From contig NC_135571.1 in assembly GCF_964340395.1 (NCBI RefSeq), forward strand, positions 7,765,453 through 7,827,452: DNA of 62,000 bases. The letters are read 5' to 3'. The DNA is from Glandiceps talaboti. Lineage: Eukaryota; Hemichordata; Enteropneusta; Spengelidae. Numbering within the stretch: the first letter of the stretch is position 1; each line of letters opens with the position of its first letter. The notes beneath the pieces are model-generated. The model saw nothing but the letters and a program-made list of their open reading frames with translations, was not told where the DNA came from and ran no database searches. The position numbers were made by a program, and so were the translations under genes. Below, one piece after another: positions 30,785 through 42,913 of this stretch.

Positions 30785-33700
30785 TGACATTTTTCATATA
30801 TTACGCAATTTTGCAGTCCAAACGGCCGAAATTTCGAGTTTTTTGAACTTTGTGAAGCAATCGACTTTTGGCGATGTATTCTGCCATCTACAGTTGACCT
30901 TATCCTTCTCCTTTCTCAGGCTGGGGTAGCGTTCACTTCAGAGTAAACAACAACAACAACAACAACAACAACACCTAGCAAGCAACAAAAATATCCTAAT
31001 TTTATTTAAATTTTTTTATAATGTATAATCTGAAAATGAAACTATCATAAATGAATAAAATAGACACACGCATGTCTTACGAGTTTTAACAAATCTTCAA
31101 GGTAAGTTTATAATGAAAATATGCGATTTTCCGTTAATTTTCTATTCTATTCTATTCTATTTTTTTTCAAATATTTATTTGAATTTATGAAAACTCACTC
31201 TAAAAATAGTAAAATTACATATTTGATATTACGAAGCGTAAAAGAGATGATTTGGTTTCGTCGTGGGCACGTTATTATCGATTAAAAGAAGAAAATTCGC
31301 ATTTTTCAACTATTACGCAATAAGTCGTTTTTGCTGTCCAAACGGCCCCCAATTTCGCCTTTTTTGACCTTTGTGAAGAAATCGACTTTTGGCGATGTAA
31401 ACTGCCATCTACAGTTGACCTATCATTATAAATGCATAAATTAAAGTGTTGCGAGTTAAATCAAAGTGTTGCGCGTTGTAAGAAATCTTGAATTTCAGTT
31501 TATAACGAAAGTATAGCATTTTTTATTAATTATTTTATTAATTTTTTCAGAAATATTTATTGTATTTTTTCAAAAACTACTCTAGATTACTTGCTTGATA
31601 TTATGAAACGTAAAAGAGATGATTTGGTTTGGTCATGGACACGTTATTATCGATTAAAAGAAGAAAAGTCGCATTTTTCAACTATTACGCAATAAGTCGT
31701 TTTTGCACTCCAAACGCCACCAATTTCGCCTTTTTCGACCTTTGTGAAGAAATCGACTTTTGGCGATGTAAACTGCCATCTACAGTTGACCTATCATTAT
31801 AAATGCATAAATTAAAGTGTTGCCAGTTAAATCAAAGTGTTGCGCGTTGTAAGAAATCTTGAATTTCAGTTTATAACGAAAGTATGGCATTTTTTATTAA
31901 TTTTTTTATTAATTTTTTCAGAAATATTTATTGTAATTTTTCAAAAACTACTCTAGATTACTTGCTTGATATTATGAAACGTAAAAGAGATGATTTGGTT
32001 TGGCCCTGGACACGTTATTATCGGTTACACACGAAAAAGTCGCATTTTTCAACTATTACGCAATAAGTCGTTTTTGCACTCCAAACGCCACCAATTTCGC
32101 CTTTTTTGACCTTTGTGAAGAAATCGACTTTTGGCGATGTAAACTGCCATCTACAGTTGACCTATCATTATAAATGCATAAATTAAAGTGTTGCGAGTTA
32201 AATCAAAGTGTTGCGCGTTGTAAGAAATCTTGAATTTCAGTTTATAACGAAAGTATGGCATTTTTCATTAATTTTTTTATTATTTTTTTCAGAAATATTT
32301 ATTGTAATTTTTCAAAAACTACTCTAGATTACTTGCTTGATATTATGAAACGTAAAAGAGATGATTTGGTTTGGTCATGGACACGTTATTATCGATTAAA
32401 AGAAGAAAAGTCGCATTTTTCAACTATTACGCAATAAGTCGTTTTTGCACTCCAAACGCCACCAATTTCGCCTTTTTCGACCTTTGTGAAGAAATCGACT
32501 TTTGGCGATGTAAACTGCCATCTACAGTTGACCTATCATTATAAATGCATAAATTAAAGTGTTGCGAGTTAAATCAAAGTGTTGCGCGTTGTAAGAAATC
32601 TTGAATTTCAGTTTATAACGAAAGTATAGCATTTTTTATGAATTTTTTAATTAATTTTTTCAGAAATATTTATTGTAATTTTTCAAAAACTACTCTAGAT
32701 TACTTGCTTGATATTATGAAACGTAAAAGGGATGATTTGGTTTGGTCATGGACACGTTATTATCGATTAAAAGAAGAAAAGTCGCATTTTTCAACTATTA
32801 CGCAATAAGTCGTTTTTGCACTCCAAACGCCACCAATTTCGCCTTTTTCGACCTTTGTGAAGAAATCGACTTTTGGCGATGTAAACTGCCATCTACAGAT
32901 GACCTATCATTATAAATGCATAAATTAAAGTGTTGCCAGTTAAATCAAAGTGTTGCGCGTTGTAAGAAATCTTGAATTTCAGTTTATAACGAAAGTATGG
33001 CATTTTTTATGAATTTTTTTATTAATTTTTTCAGAAATATTTATTGTAATTTTTCAAAAACTACTCTAGATTACTTGCTTGATATTATGAAACGTAAAAG
33101 AGATGATTTGGTTTGGTCGTGGACACGTTATTATCGGTTACACACGAAAAAGTCGCATTTTTCAACTATTACGCAATAAGTCGTTTTTGCACTCCAAACG
33201 CCACCAATTTCGCCTTTTTTGACCTTTGTGAAGAAATCGACTTTTGGCGATGTAAACTGCCATCTACAGTTGACCTATCATTATAAATGCATAAATTAAA
33301 GTGTTGCGAGTTAAATCAAAGTGTTGCGCGTTGTAAGAAATCTTGAATTTCAGTTTATAACGAAAGTATGGCATTTTTCATTAATTTTTTTATTAATTTT
33401 TTCAGAAATATTTATTGTAATTTTTCAAAAACTACTCTAGATTACTTGCTTGATATTATGAAACGTAAAAGAGATGATTTGGTTTGGTCATGGACACGTT
33501 ATTATCGATTAAAAGAAGAAAAGTCGCATTTTTCAACTATTACGCAATAAGTCGTTTTTGCACTCCAAACGCCACCAATTTCGCCTTTTTCGACCTTTGT
33601 GAAGAAATCGACTTTTGGCGATGTAAACTGCCATCTACAGTTGACCTATCATTATAAATGCATAAATTAAAGTGTTGCGAGTTAAATCAAAGTGTTGCGC

Positions 33701-36700
33701 GTTGTAAGAAATCTTGAATTTCAGTTTATAACGAAAGTATAGCATTTTTTATGAATTTTTTAATTAATTTTTTCAGAAATATTTATTGTAATTTTTCAAA
33801 AACTACTCTAGATTACTTGCTTGATATTATGAAACGTAAAAGAGATGATTTGGTTTGGTCATGGACACGTTATTATCGATTAAAAGAAGAAAAGTCGCAT
33901 TTTTCAACTATTACGCAATAAGTCGTTTTTGCAGTCCAAACGGCCCCAATTTCGCCTTTTTCGACCTTTGTGAAGAAATCGACTTTTGGCGATGTAAACT
34001 GCCATCTACAGATGACCTATCATTATAAATGCATAAATTAAAGTGTTGCCAGTTAAATCAAAGTGTTGCGCGTTGTAAGAAATCTTGAATTCCAGTTTAT
34101 AACGAAAGTATAGCATTTTTTATGAATTTTTTAATTAATTTTTTCAGAAATATTTATTGTAATTTTTCAAAAACTACTCTAGATTACTTGCTTGATATTA
34201 TGAAACGTAAAAGAGATGATTTGGTTTGGTCGTGGACACGTTATTATCGATTAAAAGAAGAAAAGTCGCATTTTTCAACTATTACGCAATAATGCGTTTT
34301 TGCAGTCCAAACGCCCCCAATTTCGCCTTTTTCGACCTTTGTGAAGAAATCGACTTTTGGCGATATAAACTGCCATCTACAGTTGACCTATCGTTATAAA
34401 TGCATAAATTAAAGTGTTGCCAGTTAAATCAAAGTGTTGCGCGTTGTAAGAAATCTTGAATTTCAGTTTATAACCAAAGTATGGCAGTTTTTATTAATTT
34501 TTTTATTAATTTTTTCAGAAATATTGATTTTAATTTTTCAAAAACCACTCTAAATTACATGTTTGATATTATGAAACGTAAAAGAGATGATTTGGTTTGG
34601 CCCTGGACACGTTATTATCGGTTACTCACGAAAAAGTCGCATTTTTCAACTATTACGCAATAAGTCGTTTTTGCAGTCTAAACGCCACCAATTTCGCCTT
34701 TTTTGACCTTTGTGAAGAAATCGACTTTTGGCGATGTAAACTGCCATCTACAGTTGACCTATCATTATAAATGCATAAATTAAAGTGTTGCCAGTTAAAT
34801 CAAAGTGTTGCGCGTTGTAAGAAATCTTGAATTCCAGTTTATAACGAAAGTATAGCATTTTTTATTAATTTTTTTATTAATTTTTTCAGAAATATTTATT
34901 GTAATTTTTCAAAAACTACTCTAGATTACTTGCTTGATATTATGAAACGTAAAAGAGATGATTTGGTTTGGTCGTGGACACGTTATTATCGATTAAAAGA
35001 AGAAAAGTCGCATTTTTCAACTATTACGCAATAATGCGTTTTTGCACTCCAAACGCCCCCAATTTCGCCTTTTTCGACCTTTGTGAAGAAATCGACTTTT
35101 GGCGATGTAAACTGCCATCTACAGTTGACCTATCATTATAAATGCATAAATTAAAGTGTTGCCAGTTAAATCAAAGTGTTGCGCGTTGTAAGAAATCTTG
35201 AATTTCAGTTTATAACGAAAGTATGGCATTTTTTATTAATTTTTTTATCAATTTTTTCAGAAATATTGATTTTAATTTTTCAAAAACTACTCCAAATTAC
35301 GTGTTTGATATTATGAAACGTAAAAGAGATGATTTGGTTTGGCCGTGGACATGTTATTATCGATTAAAGAAGAAAAGTCGCATTTTTCAACTATTACGCA
35401 ATAAGTCGTTTTTGCAGTCCAAACGCCACCAATTTCGCCTTTTTTGACCTTTGTGAAGAAATCGGCTTTTGGCGATGTAAACTGCCATCTACAGTTGACC
35501 TATCATTATAAATGCATAAATTAAAGTGTTGCGAGTTAAATCAAAGTGTTGCGCGTTGTAAGAAATCTTGAATTTCAGTTTATAACGAAAGTATAGCATT
35601 TTTTATGAATTTTTTAATTAATTTTTTCAGAAATATTTATTGTAATTTTTCAAAAACTACTCTAGATTACTTGCTTGATATTATGAAACGTAAAAGAGAT
35701 GATTTGGTTTGGTCGTGGACACGTTATTATCGATTAAAAGAAGAAAAGTCGCATTTTTCAACTATTACGCAATAAGTCGTTTTTGCAGTCTAAACGCCAC
35801 CAATTTCGCCTTTTTTGACCTTTGTGAAGAAATCGGCTTTTGGCGATGTAAACTGCCATCTACAGTTGACCTATCATTATAAATGCATAAATTAAAGTGT
35901 TGCGAGTTAAATCAAAGTGTTGCGCGTTGTAAGAAATCTTGAATTTCAGTTTATAACGAAAGTATGGCATTTTTTATTAATTTTTTTATCAATTTTTTCA
36001 GAAATATTTATTGAAATTTTTCAAAAACCACTCTAAATTACATGCTTGATATTATGAAACGTAAAAGAGATGATTTGGCGTGGCCGTGGACACGTTATTA
36101 TCGGTTACTCACGAAAAAGTCGCATTTTTCAACTATTACGCAATAAGTCGTTTTTGCAGTCTAAACGCCACCAATTTCGCCTTTTTTGACCTTTGTGAAG
36201 AAATCGACTTTTGGCGATGTAAACTGCCATCTACAGTTGACCTATCATTATAAATGCATAAATTAAAGTGTTGCGAGTTAAATCAAAGTGTTGCGCGTTG
36301 TAAGAAATCTTGAATTTCAGTTTATAACGAAAGTATAGCATTTTTTATGAATTTTTTAATTAATTTTTTCAGAAATATTTATTGTAATTTTTCAAAAACT
36401 ACTCTAGATTACTTGCTTGATATTATGAAACGTAAAAGAGATGATTTGGTTTGGTCATGGACATGTTATTATCGGTTACACACGAAAAAGTCGCATTTTT
36501 CAACTATTACGCAATAAGTCGTTTTTGCACTCCAAACGCCACCAATTTCGCCTTTTTCGACCTTTGTGAAGAAATCGACTTTTGGCGATGTAAACTGCCA
36601 TCTACAGTTGACCTATCATTATAAATGCATAAATTAAAGTGTTGCGAGTTAAATCAAAGTGTTGCGCGTTGTAAGAAATCTTGAATTTCAGTTTATAACG

Positions 36701-38845
36701 AAAGTATGGCATTTTTTATTAATTTTTTTATCAATTTTTTCAGAAATATTTATTGAAATTTTTCAAAAACCACTCTAAATTACATGCTTGATATTATGAA
36801 ACGTAAAAGAGATGATTTGGCGTGGCCGTGGACACGTTATTATCGGTTACTCTCGAAAAAGTCGCATTTTTCAACTATTACGCAATAAGTCGTTTTTGCA
36901 GTCTAAACGCCACCAATTTCGCCTTTTTTGACCTTTGTGAAGAAATCGACTTTTGGCGATGTAAACTGCCATCTACAGTTGACCTATCATTATAAATGCA
37001 TAAATTAAAGTGTTGCGAGTTAAATCAAAGTGTTGCGCGTTGTAAGAAATCTTGAATTTCAGTTTATAACGAAAGTATAGCATTTTTTATGAATTTTTTA
37101 ATTAATTTTTTCAGAAATATTTATTGTAATTTTTCAAAAACTACTCTAGATTACTTGCTTGATATTATGAAACGTAAAAGAGATGATTTGGTTTGGTCAT
37201 GGACACGTTATTATCGGTTACACACGAAAAAGTCGCATTTTTCAACTATTACGCAATAAGTCGTTTTTGCACTCCAAACGCCACCAATTTCGCCTTTTTC
37301 GACCTTTGTGAAGAAATCGACTTTTGGCGATGTAAACTGCCATCTACAGTTGACCTATCATTATAAATGCATAAATTAAAGTGTTGCGAGTTAAATCAAA
37401 GTGTTGCGCGTTGTAAGAAATCTTGAATTTCAGTTTATAACGAAAGTATGGCATTTTTTATTAATTTTTTTATCAATGTTTTCAGAAATATTTATTGAAA
37501 TTTTTCAAAAACCACTCTAAATTACATGCTTGATATTATGAAACGTAAAAGAGATGATTTGGCGTGGCCGTGGACACGTTATTATCGGTTACTCACGAAA
37601 AAGTCGCATTTTTCAACTATTACGCAATAAGTCGTTTTTGCAGTCTAAACGCCACCAATTTCGCCTTTTTTGACCTTTGTGAAGAAATCGACTTTTGGCG
37701 ATGTAAACTGCCATCTACAGTTGACCTATCATTATAAATGCATAAATTAAAGTGTTGCGAGTTAAATCAAAGTGTTGCGCGTTGTAAGAAATCTTGAATT
37801 TCAGTTTATAACGAAAGTATAGCATTTTTTATGAATTTTTTAATTAATTTTTTCAGAAATATTTATTGTAATTTTTCAAAAACTACTCTAGATTACTTGC
37901 TTGATATTATGAAACGTAAAAGAGATGATTTGGTTTGGTCATGGACATGTTATTATCGGTTACACACGAAAAAGTCGCATTTTTCAACTATTACGCAATA
38001 AGTCGTTTTTGCACTCCAACCGCCACCAATTTCGCCTTTTTCGACCTTTGTGAAGAAATCGACTTTTGGCGATGTAAACTGCCATCTACAGTTGACCTAT
38101 CATTATAAATGCATAAATTAAAGTGTTGCGAGTTAAATCAAAGTGTTGCGCGTTGTAAGAAATCTTGAATTTCAGTTTATAACGAAAGTATGGCATTTTT
38201 CATTAATTTTTTTATCAATTTTTTCAGAAATATTTATTGTAATTTTTCAAAAACCACTCTAAATTACATGCTTGATATTATGAAACGTAAAAGAGATGAT
38301 TTGGCGTGGCCGTGGACACGTTATTATCGGTTACTCACGAAAAAGTCGCATTTTTCAACTATTACGCAATAAGTCGTTTTTGCACTCCAAACGCCACCAA
38401 TTTCGCCTTTTTCGACCTTTGTGAAGAAATCGACTTTTGGCGATGTAAACTGCCATCTACAGTTGACCTATCATTATAAATGCATAAATTAAAGTGTTGC
38501 GAGTTAAATCAAAGTGTTGCGCGTTGTAAGAAATCTTGAATTTCAGTTTATAACGAAAGTATGGCATTTTTCATTAATTTTTTTATTAATTTTTTCAGAA
38601 ATATTTATTGTAATTTTTCAAAAACCACTCTAAATTACATGTTTGATATTATGAAACGTAAAAGAGATGATTTGGTTTGGTCATGGACACGTTATTGTCG
38701 ATTAGAAGAAGAAAAGTCGCATTTTTCAACTATTACGCAATAAGTCGTTTTTGCAGTCCAAACGGCCCCAATTTCGCCTTTTTTGACCTTTGTGAAGAAA
38801 TCGACTTTTGGCGATGTATACTGCCATCTACAGTTGACCTTGTAT
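30785..38845. repeat. 371-bp satellite array, about 21 units, with an embedded 60-codon frame
   Basis: Period 371 bp, shown by the recurring start position 31884, 32255, 32997, 33368, 34481, 35223, 38190 and 38561. Central units are highly similar; the first unit is diverged and interrupted around 30905-31040 by unrelated sequence with an (AAC)n run. Landmarks per unit: ATGAAACGTAAAAGAGATGA, TCAACTATTACGCAATAAG, TTTGGCGATGTAAACTGCCA, AAAGTGTTGCGCGTTGTAAG. Seven units keep an intact 60-codon frame from MAFFINFFINFF to HFSTITQ. Others have ATA in place of ATG, a TGA at codon 17, or a 1-bp deletion (35223). Between 35223 and 38190 ATG and ATA units alternate, a 742-bp higher-order repeat. It lies between the two genes. 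Confidence 0.95.
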
Positions 38846-38925
38846 TTAACTTCGTTTTGTAACGGTTGGAGTCTTTTTTAGAGGCAAATATAAATGTCTA
38901 GGCAATAAATTATCTATCCCGTGTA

Positions 38926-38926
38926 T

Positions 38927-38957
<31 letters not shown>

Positions 38958-38995
38958 CGTGCGTCTGCGTGCGTGCGTGCGTGTGTGTTCGTTTG
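38926..38995. repeat. (TG)n/(TGCG)n microsatellite
   Basis: Immediately after the satellite array. Confidence 0.9.
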
Positions 38996-39589
38996 AGACC
39001 GCTACCCTTTCTTTCTTGTATACAAGTGATCGTTCATATTGTACTTACCTAGATATATTGCAGGTATTACAGCACTTATTTTACTTCATAGTAGTTTTCA
39101 CTTTCAGCAGTTGACACTTAAATATTGCCAATTCTGACCAACTAATTTGCATAAATCAGATACTTTTATTCAAAAACTGTATTCATATTGCATTCACTTC
39201 AAACTTTAGATGTCTTTAATTGATGTGTCACTGTCTGTTACCAACTTGATGGTGATGTATGGGAAGCTGTGACGGGTCAGTCTTCTACTTCTAGACTCCA
39301 TTATATCCTGTATTTGGCTATAGTTGTATATGTAATCCAAGTTTTGGTTGATGGGGAGTCTCGATAGAGTAACAATTCAAATGTTACCAACAGCCAAAGT
39401 GTGGATACATGGGTTTGAGCCACTTGTGGTGCCGATAAAGTTGATAACTGTTAAATGTTTCGTGATGAAATCTTGAAATAGCTGAATCCTCACACTACTG
39501 CAAGAGATATTATGAATTCCAATGCACTGATATCCATACATATCACACCCATCTCTACTAGTTATATGAAATAACTCACACCACCAGTA

Positions 39590-39590
<1 letters not shown>

Positions 39591-39620
<30 letters not shown>

Positions 39621-39836
39621 CATACAAATACACATGTGCATACATACATACATACATACATACATACATACATACATACATACATACAAACACACATACA
39701 TACATACATACATACATACATACATACACACATTCATACATACATACATACATACACGTATATACACAGACATATATAAATACATACATATATACACAGA
39801 CATATATAAATACATGCATACATTACATACATACAC
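39591..39836. repeat. (CATA)n microsatellite
   Basis: Long TACA/CATA tract; the Ile/His/Thr or Tyr/Met/Cys/Val frames across it are artefacts. Confidence 0.95.
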
Positions 39837-40573
39837 ACAGGACTCAAACACAACAAAAAGACAGTGAACTGAGTAAAGGCAATATAATAAGGATGAACCA
39901 AACTCCTTTTATTTGGTTGGACTAAGAATTCTTAAGTTACAAATATTGAATGAACTTGCTGGGAAATTTTGCAAGGAAAAAACCAAGAAAGTCACTACAT
40001 TTATACACACAGACTAGTCAAACAGAAAAACAAAAAAAGGAAATTCATCTGTATCGAAAGAAAAACAAAATCATGAACTGTTCAAAATTTCTTCTCAGAG
40101 TCATAGAATACATAATATTATTATATTTCGCCGGTTTGTTTGTTTATGAAATTTAAGAAACCAGATTACTGGATGTAAGATATCGTCATCAGTGATATAA
40201 TATAATTACAGGCCATGGAAGAATGAAATACAAGATGTACAATGATCTAGTATGTTAATTTTTCTCTAAATTATGCATAGTCTAGAGTTCATCACCCACC
40301 CTTTTGATTTTCATTGTCAAAGTTACCAGCACATAATATATTTACTGGTTTCTGTAGTTTCAATATTAGTTTTGTTGGTTTTTTCTGTCGAAATACCAGT
40401 AATTATTGGCGGCAATGAAATAATATGCAGAGAACTTTGACTGAGTTACTTTTAGTACAATCAGGGTATCTTTGGGTATGAATTAATATCAGGGTTAAAG
40501 TCCACATTAGTGTGTCTTGAAATGCCTGATGGCATGACTTGAAGGGTGCAAAAGCACCATTTATAGAGCGAAG

Positions 40574-40806
40574 GGACATCTGACTCATTGCGAGTTATAA
40601 CTCATCTGACTCGTTGCGAGTTATAACTCATCTGACTCATTGCGAGTTACAACTCATCTGACTCATTGCGAGTTATAACTCATTTGACTCATTGCGAGTT
40701 ATAACTCATCTGACTCACTGCGAGTTATAACTCATCTGACTCATTGCGAGTTATAACTTATCTGACTCATTGCGAGTTATAACTCATCTGACTCATTGCA
40801 AGTTAT
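40574..40806. repeat. 26-bp tandem array with TGACTCA in most units
   Basis: Nine units of TCTGACTCATTGCGAGTTAT plus AACTCA. Each holds the palindrome GAGTTATAACTC (one has GAGTTACAACTC) and eight of nine hold TGACTCA, the AP-1/bZIP consensus. Confidence 0.95.
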
Positions 40807-40840
40807 ATAACACATCATAATGACCACATTTATTTGTGTA

Positions 40841-41179
40841 TACTGTAAACCTGGATATTTTCGCTACAATAAAATTTTGCGATATTAGTCCAGCTAGTTC
40901 TAAAAAAACAATTTTTTACTAATTACCAGACTGGTACATTGTGTTCATGTACAAGAAGGCATTTTAGTCACTACTTATTTTTACTAATTACCAGACTGGT
41001 ACATTGTGTTCATGTACAAGAAGGCATTTTAGTCACTACTTAATTTTTTACTAATTACCAGACTGGTACATTGTGTTCATGTACAAGAAGGCATTTTAGT
41101 CACTACTTATTTTTGTGTTTTGATTTCTCGTGAAATAAGGAAAAATATGTCTTCAGTGAAAATGTCCAGGTTTACAGTA
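40841..41179. mobile_element. TIR element carrying the 65-bp minisatellite, copy B (3 units, inverted)
   Basis: Ends TACTGTAAACCTGG and CCAGGTTTACAGTA. Three units in the opposite orientation to copies A and C. Confidence 0.85.
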
Positions 41180-41335
41180 TCAATGTGATGTATTAACGTG
41201 TTCAAAACATCATATGATCATATCAGTGTTATTACAACTTCAGTATTGTATTCATAGATGACAACAGAAGTAAAAGACTGTACAAAGGTTGACCAAGTCT
41301 GCAGCCCAATGAGAACAGTGCCCTCTAGAGTCTAC

Positions 41336-41506
41336 ATGCTCCGGACTAAAAGTGGCCCTGAAGGAAGTCCCCAGATCAGATGTATTTTTTTATTCAGCGA
41401 GAAAAAAACGTGAACGGTACACTTGCATACGTATCGCCGCTACCTTGGTCTGCGCCAAACTGAAACACGTACGGGACTTCCTTCAGCGCCACTTTTAGTC
41501 TGGAGC
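41336..41506. mobile_element. 171-bp TIR element with 8-bp flanking direct repeat
   Basis: Inverted ends CTCCGGACTAAAAGTGGC and GCCACTTTTAGTCTGGAG, continuing through GAAGGAAGTCCC. GAGTCTAC flanks both sides (41328-41335 and 41507-41514). An 8-bp duplication is typical of hAT-type elements, but the ends are not a perfect match. Confidence 0.7.
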
Positions 41507-41964
41507 GAGTCTACCTAGGGTACAGCGCCCTCTGGTGTCAATGGTATTGCGCCCTCTAGAGTTTGGTATTTTGAATAGATGCAAACGCACTAGCACATTG
41601 ATTTCACCTGATTGTATTAAAAGTTAAATAATGTCACAAATGACAACAGCCTTGAAAATTCAGGTACTGGGTATATAAAATACCAACAAACCTCTGGGAT
41701 AACAAACTTTGTATGCGTACTTTGCTCTCATGTGCCTTACAAAAATAGATATTTTATGCAGCACACGAAGCATGGTAACTTTGAACAGAACTTGTTCCAC
41801 TACAGAAGAGAGAAATCAGTTGGAGTAAGGCATATTGAACAAACAAACAAACAAACAAATGACTGTGCAATATATACACATGTACATATTTCAAAGAACT
41901 GACAAGAATTTGTAAAAAAGTTGAAATAAAGTCAAGATTTTGTCCTCTGTGGTGTACAATTTCA

Positions 41965-41970
41965 TTTATT
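41965..41970 (-). other. possible ARID2 polyadenylation signal AATAAA
   Basis: TTTATT on the plus strand, about 800 nt after the ARID2 stop. Unconfirmed; AT-rich context. Confidence 0.3.
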
Positions 41971-42768
41971 CTAATAAGTTACTACAAAAAAATATGAAAC
42001 TAGTCGAATCAAGGACTCGCAAATAATTCATTTCATACACATTGTTTCAAAAAACACAACACAGATTGACATTTTGGTGTGTAGCTTTATACAAATCATA
42101 TGTCACCTTTGACCTTTGATGCCGTGACAAAGAAGAATTCTTTTTTTTTTTAAACGACAGTTTCGGTTCCAGAAAAATTGACATTTTTTATAACATCTGG
42201 AAAATGTCGTGGTTATAAAACTCTAAAATATGAATAGAGATGGAACTCTTATTATTAAATTTGCCTTGCAGTAAACTGTAAGAACTTGAGCACCCTCAGA
42301 AAAACAAAAGAATCCATGAACTTTACCATAAACAGCATTTATACAGATATGAAAGTTGACATTTGACCCCAGTTTCACCTTTGACCCCAAACGACAAGGA
42401 AATATGGGAGAAAATATACATTGTTCAATAAGCAAATATTAAGCACTGTCAATAAATAAATGAAATTCCATGCAATAAAACATATGCATCTAATATTGCT
42501 ACATGTTTGCAATCTCCATTTCCAAATTTGGAAAGTTATGCATATTCATAACATTCAAATTAAGTCCATATTTAGAAAATGTCCCCCAGCTGTGATTGCC
42601 ATCAACCACACAGAACACAAGTGTTTGTTTGTGGTTTCTTTCCACAAATAGAAGACATAAATATCAGCCAATCAGAAAGCCTCATAAGTGTGAGAATTTT
42701 CAGCTAGCTTCACTTGGACTGGACCAGCAGCAACCAATCGCGCAGCTCTTTTCTGAAGACTAAACCAA

Positions 42769-42913
42769 TCACCTTCTTGTAAACATCTTGTGATGTTGAT
42801 TTTCAAGGTCAATTTGTTGATGTAATTCACCCAAACATTTGGAGACGGTGAGTGCTGCTTCTAAGTTGTTCAGTGCAAGGTTGGCAAGGTGACGTTCATA
42901 GCGTAGAACTTGC
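42769..42913 (-). CDS. ARID2: ARID2 last coding exon
   Basis: 145 coding nt. [31 protein letters not shown], ending FTRR and TGA; human [27 protein letters not shown]. Acceptor ATTTCTTGCAG. Confidence 0.94.

Larger units (their letters stand above)
38846..42768. other. intergenic region between the satellite and the ARID2 stop
   Basis: Microsatellites, the 26-bp array, one TIR-minisatellite element, one TIR element with an 8-bp flanking repeat, and the presumed ARID2 3' UTR (about 41950-42768). No further gene recognised. Confidence 0.6.

Noticed and set aside
31884-38743. The 60-codon satellite frame annotated as a gene family
   Set aside because: Start codon lost or frame broken in many units and no outside homologue recognised; kept as a finding only.
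39562-39867. Tyr/Met/Cys and Ile/His/Thr frames
   Set aside because: Products of the (CATA)n microsatellite; the same holds for 55525-55969.
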